Below, in pieces: positions 40,701 through 49,700 of a stretch of DNA of 64,000 nucleotides (positions within the stretch are counted from its first letter, which is position 1; each line of letters begins with the position of its first letter). The DNA is from Spodoptera frugiperda (Eukaryota > Arthropoda > Insecta > Lepidoptera > Noctuidae), in contig NC_064214.1 of assembly GCF_023101765.2 (NCBI RefSeq), positions 10,174,001 to 10,238,000 of the forward strand, given 5' to 3'. A program made the position numbers and the translations under genes. The notes under the pieces are model-generated. The model had not been told where the DNA came from. It was given only the letters and a program-made list of their open reading frames with translations, and ran no database searches.

Positions 40701-43700
40701 TCATAATGAAGAGTTACACTGTGACATTTTTATTATTTTCAAGCAGTATTTCTCAGTCAGTTCGTCAATTTGTCTTCAGTGATTATCTAAAATATTTAAA
40801 CAAACAAACATTTGAAGAAAAAGAAAACATTATATACACGCAGTGTGAAATAAGTTAGAAAATCAATAACAAAGAGAGAAACTGATAAGTATTGATCCAT
40901 ATATCAGTAATACATAAATAGGAGAGAACCTATCAACTCAAATCAAATTAATAGAAAGTTCTCCAATCGACTTCCAATATGGCTGAACAAACACGTGACC
41001 ACTACACGTACCACTTAGTTACGGGATACAAGATATTGCTTTTAATGATTCATTGCTTCGACTACTCTGCCCTAGTTATAATTATAAAGGAGTGTTGACC
41101 TAAAATCTTTAAGTCGGATAAAGCATTATTTAGTTTAAGTTGAAATATTGTATGTACTATCATAAATGGTATAATAAATAAATAAGTTAAACCTTTGAAG
41201 TAATTTTTGACATAATTTAAAACATGACATAGTTTATAAACATACAAGTTCACATATACCCAGACCCGAAACAACAATTTGTGGATCTCACAAAGAGTGG
41301 CTTAGAGCAGAAATCGAACCCGTTACACATTATGCGGCAGCCGGGTGCCCAGCAACCACGCCAATCGTGCAGCCAAAATAAACTGTACATACAGGTAAAC
41401 CTGACAACCTCAATTTAATTAAGTAGACTAATTACTTATGATGCACAGAAGTTAGTGTAAAGAGAAAATATGATATAAAGACATTTAAATCTTATAAGTC
41501 TTTCCCCAACTAGCTATATTAACGAAGCCACAGACAAACACTAATATCTAGACCTAACGTTACGTAAGATATGAATTCCGATTACCTAACATATCACGCA
41601 TCCATAGAATGCCATGACACTTCACAATCCTTATTAAATTGGTTCGACCTTTCAAGGCGAACTCTGATGAAACAGTTTCCAATTGAAATACGATTGAATT
41701 AAATGGAATTGCAAATTGCAATGCATCCAGCATTCGTTTCCAAGTCATTAAGGTCTTACTTGTCTTTTGATAAGATGGATGGAAATGTACGTCTTCTTGT
41801 ATCTGTTTTTAGAATAAAATAAGAATAAATATGTTAATTAAAATGAGTCTGTTTTCCCCATAGTTTATAGTTCTATTACAATAAGACATGCGTAAGATTA
41901 CTTGTCCATAAAATTACAGGTTTGATTAAGATTTTTGTTTTCAATGCTAAATCGTAAGATTTTTTGTAATGCCACGAATTTAGTGAAAAGAAAATCTAAA
42001 CATATTTTGTTAGACCTGGCTATCACATTATCAAAGTCAAAGTCAAAGCATTTATTTTAATTAATAGTTGTCAGTCAGTCCGTCGGTTAAGCTAAATGCT
42101 CGTTGAAAGTGTAGCTTCAAATGGAGAAGAACGAGTAAGAAATCGCATCGATACTATTGTCAAAAAAAAAATTTTATAATCTCCCTGATACATTATTTGA
42201 TCCCTACCCTACTACCTATTGTAAATATGCGACAATAATATATTTTATCACGATATTGATGATTGACGCTATATTAGCGTCGTTATAATTATTAAATTAA
42301 TATCGTAAATAACAATAAAATATGAAATGATTATAAAATAAGTCAATCAATCATTACTATTGAATAAACTGTCATTTCAAATGTTTAATTGCTATTTAGA
42401 TAATTACTCTCGATACCTAGCTGACACGAGGCGGACACTCGAATATTTTATTATAAATCCATAAAATACTCGTTAGTCGTTAGCTGCTGAATTTCATCAT
42501 TAATAATATAAAAAGAACGGGGCGTAAATATCATGATCTACCGAATTGACTAATGGCTTTTAAATCCGAATATTTTAAGTACCTTTCAAAGTATTTTTCA
42601 TTTTCCTGACAAAAAAGAAATTTCATAACTTTGTCAACTACATTTTCTTCGAAGTACATCTTCCAACAAAATACTAATCCGAATCCTTTTTAGTCTCTGA
42701 TTAATATTTTTAAATCCCCACCTCGTTCAAAAATAGCTATACTTCACAATTATTTCAATAATATATTTAATAACTAGCTGATGTCTGTGGATTTAATCGC
42801 GTGGATTACGTACGACTTTGTAACAAATAAAATTTGTCTGAATTACTCCGTAGTACATCAGCTGCCTATCAATAAAATTCCCGTCAAAATCGGTTTAGCC
42901 ATTTCAGAGATTACCGAGAACAAACAGACTGACAGACAGACAAAAATATTATTTTAGTATATGTATTGTATATTCTGTGGTGCATGTAATAAAAAGTTAT
43001 TTCAATATTACAAACAGACAATCCAATTTTATTTATTAGTCTAGATTAATTTCTATGTTCTAGTGATGATTAGCACAAATTGAATGTTCATTTATCATTT
43101 ACTATGTTCACATCAACCTACACATAAAGATAATAAAAGCTATGATGTGATATTGTTATCATTTACTTTATCTAAATACGTTTGTTTATTCCTGTTTCGA
43201 TTTTAACATTTGTAATGTTTATTGTAGGGACAACATAGTATATGTGTGCGTAGGAATAATAAATAAGCTATACGCCACATAAGTCAGTCGCAATTAGACG
43301 CAGTTTAAGTGAACACGTTTTTATTTTTTTCTTTCTAGTATTCAGTTAATGTAATTCTCCTGATCCGGAGCTGCGGACTACCTAGCGGGTTTACCGGGGC
43401 TCCGGTTCGAAAAGCAGGAGTAGAAACAGGGTGGTTTTTAGTCAGTAAGAGTCTGACACTCCCTCTCGCCTCGACTAAGACTGAGGGGAAAATTATCCAA
43501 TGACTTCTCTCAGTCATTGGATAATTTTCCCCGCTCAAAAAAGAAAAAAAAAGTTTATGTAATTCTACAAATAGTATTCCCTTAAATCTATCATGTATTA
43601 CGCAATTTCGTCACAAAGTAATACGTAACAATAGCTCACGTAAATAATAAAGTCTAGCAAATACAATATCTTGAAATGAAATATACATTACACAAATAAA

Positions 43701-46700
43701 AAACTAATACATTATTTAATATCATGTATGATTGGTATTCTATTATAACAATATCAATCAAGTAAAAGACGAAAAAATACCAATAATATTAGTTTTCGAC
43801 AAACGAAAATACAAAATCATATCGTAGTACGAGTATGTGTGTATTCTATAAAAAGATCTAATAAATAACGTGGGTGAGCCATGCTTCGGCACGAATAGGC
43901 TGACTCGACCGGAGTGATAGCGCGGCCTCACAGAAAACCGACGTGAAACAACGCTTGCGTTGTGTTTCGTTGTGTGAGTGAAGTTACCGGAGACTGAATT
44001 AACCCTTCCCAATCTTCAATTCCCCAACAACTTTTAATTCCTAACCCCTAAAAGGCTAGCAACGCACTTATGTAACGCTTCTGATTATTGAGGTGTCCAT
44101 GGGTGGTGGCGATTGCTTACCATCAGGTGATCCGTCTGCTCGTTAACCGGTTTATACCATAAAAAAAATATATTTGCGTAAAACAAACGTACAATAAGTG
44201 TCATCGTTATATCTATCGAAGTGATTTATCTAATCGATATAAAAACACGTTCATTAGTCGATACGACTCGAGTGCTGGCCTTTACACTCTCATAAATTGA
44301 TTAATAGCTCAAATGTACACACTAATGCTTCATTTCACATATGGTATTATTTATTCCTTAAGGGAATTAATTTACTTAGAGTAGACATTTGTTATTCGCT
44401 CAACAATTACTAACATTATAAATTCAAAAGGGTTTTTGTGCGTTTGTCATTCTCTCATGTCACATTTGTATGATAATTTCATAATTTCATCCTATACAGT
44501 TGACTCTCTATAATTAATTTTCAAGTGTAGGAGAGCCATGCTGCACCAATGGGCCGGAGTTGTACCACGGCCTCGCAGAATACTGACGTGAAACCACTCT
44601 TGCGTTGTGTTTCGTTGTGTAAGTGAGGTTACTGGAGGTCCAATTACCCCCCTTCCCAATTTTTTTCAATCGCTGATTTCTCAACAACCCTTAAATTCGT
44701 AACCCCTAAAGGCAGACAACGCACTTGTAACGCTTCTGGTGTTTCGGTTACTTACCATCAGGTGATCCGTCTGCTCATTTACCGAATTATATAATAAAAA
44801 AACCTCTACCTACCACTCTACCGACCAGCAATCAAGGAAGTCACAAAGTAAGCTTGCTCGTATTTTAATAACAACTCGAAACCAATAAAAGTCTCGTTAA
44901 CCACAAACCACTGAAAGGTTAAAGGTCTCCAATAAAATCAAAGTACTTCCTTCTATGTGCGGGTAAGTAAACAAACAACGAATATCACTTATATTACATT
45001 TTCCAAAAACAAATATGTAGGTAACATTATCAGTATATCTATTCGATAAAAGCTTCGGCGAAACATGCTAGCATTCTCATTACTAACCTTCGATTTTATA
45101 TAAGGTGTTCCAAAACTATCAGCCACGGCTTTAAGGGGAGGTAGTGTTGTGTTTGAAAATTACAATAGTGAAGAAATTTTGTAGGTACTCCAGACCAGTT
45201 AATTCATTTTGAGACCATAAACATTGACTCTACTCTGCATAAAGTAGTTCACAAATGTGCAGTATGCGTCGTCGTCGGCGACAAAATAAAAGAGGTAGCT
45301 CTTTCGCTGTCTCATTCGCCTCTCATCTTCAAACACAACACTATCTCCCATTAAAGCCGTGGTAGATACTTTTAGAACACCTTATATTGTGCAAGACCGC
45401 AGATAAAAAACGTGATTGTTTTTAAACATACGTGGCTTCAAATCACCGGACATTAATCAAAAGATATCTTATAGCTATCCTTCTGGTCCTATCCTTCAAA
45501 TGTGACTTAACGTGTGGCGAGTTAGGTTCCCGAACGGTCCAATTTGACCTTTGTGTAACTCACAAATTACTGTTCCGGGTCTGGGTGTCATGTGTATGGA
45601 TTCAACTGTACAGTTTGACTGCACAGTTAAATTGTAACGTATTCGTATCGTGTAGCCGCTATTTGTAAAATTTTATGTTTTACCGATATTTTCTACTTTC
45701 TTGACAAATTGGAAGTACAATTCTGTTTCTTACAAGTCTGACAAGATACTTGTTTTTCTATATCCACACGCTCATTACACATTATACCAAACATGACAGT
45801 TAATAATCTCCTCAACCTAATTTCCCCGAAAATGATACGCAGAGGCGTATACACCCACGTTGCAACGATTATGTCAACCCTGAATGAAATGTAGATGTGA
45901 TCCTATTCTCTGTCGAGGTAGGTGTAACGTAGGAATAATGTTACAAGTCTGTAATAATCATGGTATCCGACATCGCCTGATGTCTCTGGGGACACATGTC
46001 GCTCGACAAATGTTCCTGGGAACGAGGCTTAATGCTTGATCTTTAACTTTACCCGACTTAATAACTTTTTATGATATATTATTTTACAACTACAATTTAA
46101 CAAACCACTAGCAAGGCATTACCAATACCAAAAAGTGAACTTTATTCTTAACAGCACAACACGTTCACATAATCTATTTCTAATTATCAATGAAAACTAT
46201 ATGAACATACAAACAATAGCTAACAATAATTGTATCATTGTTATTGCATAATAATAGCAAGTGTTATTATCATTGTTCAGTTCAGTTATCAGCCTATATT
46301 GCGATTACTGCACTTCATCGATAAACTTACTCGTTAGCGATTGCGGTTCGAGTTTGCGTGCGAAACTAAAACCATTTCAAACGACCTACAAGTAGTAGTT
46401 CTATGTATTTCTTCACTATATTCTTACGTTAAAATAGGGCCGTCACTGAGTCATAGAAAATCAGATGCAGCTGAATGTAGAAACCTGATGGCTAAGTACC
46501 TACTATTTATTAATACCTTACTAAAAAGGAATGATTTCTCTTCTTATTAGTAGGGTTTAAATAGGCAACGGTCTTAGACATTCAATCTGAAACCTAAAGT
46601 CTTAAACCGCTCTGAGATAGTTTGGCATCCTCCATCTCGAAGTTATATGTATAATATAAGTTATCATTTTCACTTTAAAAACTTCCAGACGTCTTTAAAA

Positions 46701-49700
46701 ATATTGAAAGTTTGAGACCCAAGCCATTTACTTCGTTCACATTAAGGATAATCCAACACCTTCAAGGTAAGTGATAATCTTGTCAGACTGTCTGGCTTTA
46801 GGCGCCCCGTAACTGCAGACATAAATATTTGTACAGGCTCTCGCAGACGTGAAGCAGACCCTTTTAAGACTTATTCGTACCTACTCTCCTTTCATAATAT
46901 ACCGACAAATATTATTAGTCATATTTAAGGTTACTTCGGTACGTCCTAAAACTACAGCCTCCGTATAGAAAATCCTCATTTTTTTCCTAACATAACAGCG
47001 ATGTATGTACTATTAATCCTCAGAAGGATCGCAAATGCTTTTTCACAATTGCTTTTTCACCAGAGATGTGCTAAGTAGCTATGCTACGAAGATGTAATAG
47101 CTAAGCTGCGAAACTATGTATTTGTTTCCACTGATACGCCTAAGCTATGAAGGTGTGCGAGGAAGATGCGCAGCTCGAGTATGCGATGTATCGAGCACAA
47201 ATCCATAGGACGCATCCATACCACGCATCTTTCCATATTAAAAACATAGCTTAGTTGAGTCCGTTTCCACCAAAAACATCCATAGAAACATAACATAGCC
47301 CATTTCTGTTGGAAAAACACTCTAATTGAATATCCACTTCTCGATAGATATCCTAAAAGTATTAAATATTATGTAACTTGAAAACTTTTACTTATAATTG
47401 TAGGTACCAGACTCATGATCACTTAATATAATTACATTCCCAAGAGTTATTTCACATCAGTAACGAGTAATACGAATACCGAAAACATCTATAAATAATT
47501 GCGTAACATTATAATGTCGTCTACAATTTTCCATTACGGAATTTTATCCTGACAAAATTTCCCGTCGGCAGCCATCACTCCTGTCTACTCCTGTCAGGGC
47601 GGACTTTTATTTTCGGTACAAATTGACTAATGAGTTGTGAAGCTTCAAGTTTTATGCTTGATGGTTTTTCAATAAATTTTACCGATAAAAATGTCCTGTT
47701 TTCAAGTCCTTACTTTGATAGATGTTTGTATAATAAATGGGAATGTTTGGCTTCGATGAAATATTTAAAATTAACGTTCCAAAGTGATTGATAGTCTACT
47801 TGTCAATCAACTAAAACTACTTGTCGTAGAAAACCAAAAATTATCTGGTAGTAGGCTGCGATAAATTAAAAAAGGTTTCCCTTTTTACTGAATAAACTAA
47901 GAAAGCGGCTTATATTTTGTAATAATATTTGAACATCAATATGAATTTCCAACGTTTATTTACAGCCTTTTTATTCGGACAAGACAAAATCTATCTTAAC
48001 ACATTGAACGCCGTGGTGGTCACCGGTGACCGACGTTAGCGGAGGATTTGCCTTCAACAGTTTTCTATTGGCAGTCAAAGACTTAAGCTATCAGTGAGTT
48101 CTTCCTTCACTTCTGCGTGTCCGTTTGCCAGATGGCAAAGGCCTTCACCAATCTTCTCCATTCTGACCTTTCTATGTCCACTCTACCCCAAGTTATTCGA
48201 GCGACTTGTCTGAGGTCGTTGTTCCACCTTTTTTGTGGTCTGCCTCTTTTTCTCTTTCCATTCCATGACTATCCAATTTTCGTCGTTACAACATAAAAAA
48301 CAAACAACGGTTCCAAAATTGCAAGTCATTGCTACAAAATACATCAATTTGACGTTTCCTCATACGTCTACTGCTGTTGTTTAACTTGAACTCTCAATAT
48401 CCTTAATGAATTGCTTAAACGAAATATGGAAAAGGTCAACTGGTTTTCAAATTAGGCCAAGTGATCAATACTTTGGTCTATTAATATTCTAGAACATAAA
48501 ATAAAACCTAGGTATTGGAAAAACAATGAAATTCGAAGGGTTGTTTGTTTTTATCAGCATTTTATAAGATAAAGTTATACATCACGGCTCTTGTTAAGAC
48601 TTGGAGGCTAGTTCACTAGTTAAGTCGTAATTACAGTAGGAGGTGAACCGTTGCTACGACGATGACAGTATCATTTTGTCAGAATTTCATATTACTTTTT
48701 CCAGAGTTTTTTCTTGAGGGGGAAAATCATCCAATGATTTCTCCCGCCTTCGATGAGGCGAGAGAGAATGCCAGAGTCTTACTCACTAAAAACCACCCTA
48801 TTCCTACTCCTGCTTTTCGAGCCGGAGCCCCGGTACCTCGCTATGTAGTCCGCAGCTCCGGGTCACTATTCTCGTGCTAAGAATCGTACATTTACAATGA
48901 CTAAGTAATTCAACACAGCAAACACATATGGCCCAAAACCCATCTCATGACAAAACAATACAGGTAAAACTACCAGACACGTAGACAAGTACAGACAGGC
49001 AAAAGTTAATTATAATTTTCCTCCTTTTCAAAAACAATAGAGAACAATCCGATCTGTAGTTCCTGCGAGTGGGAGCCTCTAATGATGTCTCCTTCGGCGG
49101 AAAATTAAAAATAACAATAGCTTTTAATAACAGAAGTGCTTCGAGCGTTATAATCCTGTTGATGATCTTCTCGGAATAACTGGACGCTGTTTTTCTCCCT
49201 CGTGTTAATTAATTTTACCTGAACGGTTATGTAGTAGGCTATTTTTATATTTATATTATTATATGATGATATTGTTAATGTGTAAACAAAGGCAGTGATA
49301 TTTAACACGGTTACTGTAGCTGAAGGAAATATGTGTAAAACTCTTGTTATTTTAGAAGAAGATTATAAATGCCCGTGACTTAGCTCTCGCTTAAAAGTTT
49401 ACTTGTCATTCCAACGGAAATTTTCTCGCCATACTATCTCATATTCTACGTAGGGACCTACTTGTCTTTAATTTCAGCTTCCAATTATCAGTAGTATATC
49501 AATCGGTAAAGATAGATATGTTAGTAATAATTTAATGTAGGATTAGTAGTGAAGTTTTTATTTCCTAAATCAGTAATTGCAAATGCTCTCCGGTTTATAA
49601 TTATCCTATAATATCATTTCAATACTTTCCTTCTTGATGACCTTATCCCGAGAGTATTGTGCACAACATTATCTTCTTCTTCTATTATATGTATATTCTT

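Noticed and set aside
48018..48031. GGTCACCGGTGACC palindrome as a nuclear-receptor-like site
   Set aside because: It sits in a repeat-like block next to the LINE remnant and is probably a transposon tip; no promoter nearby.
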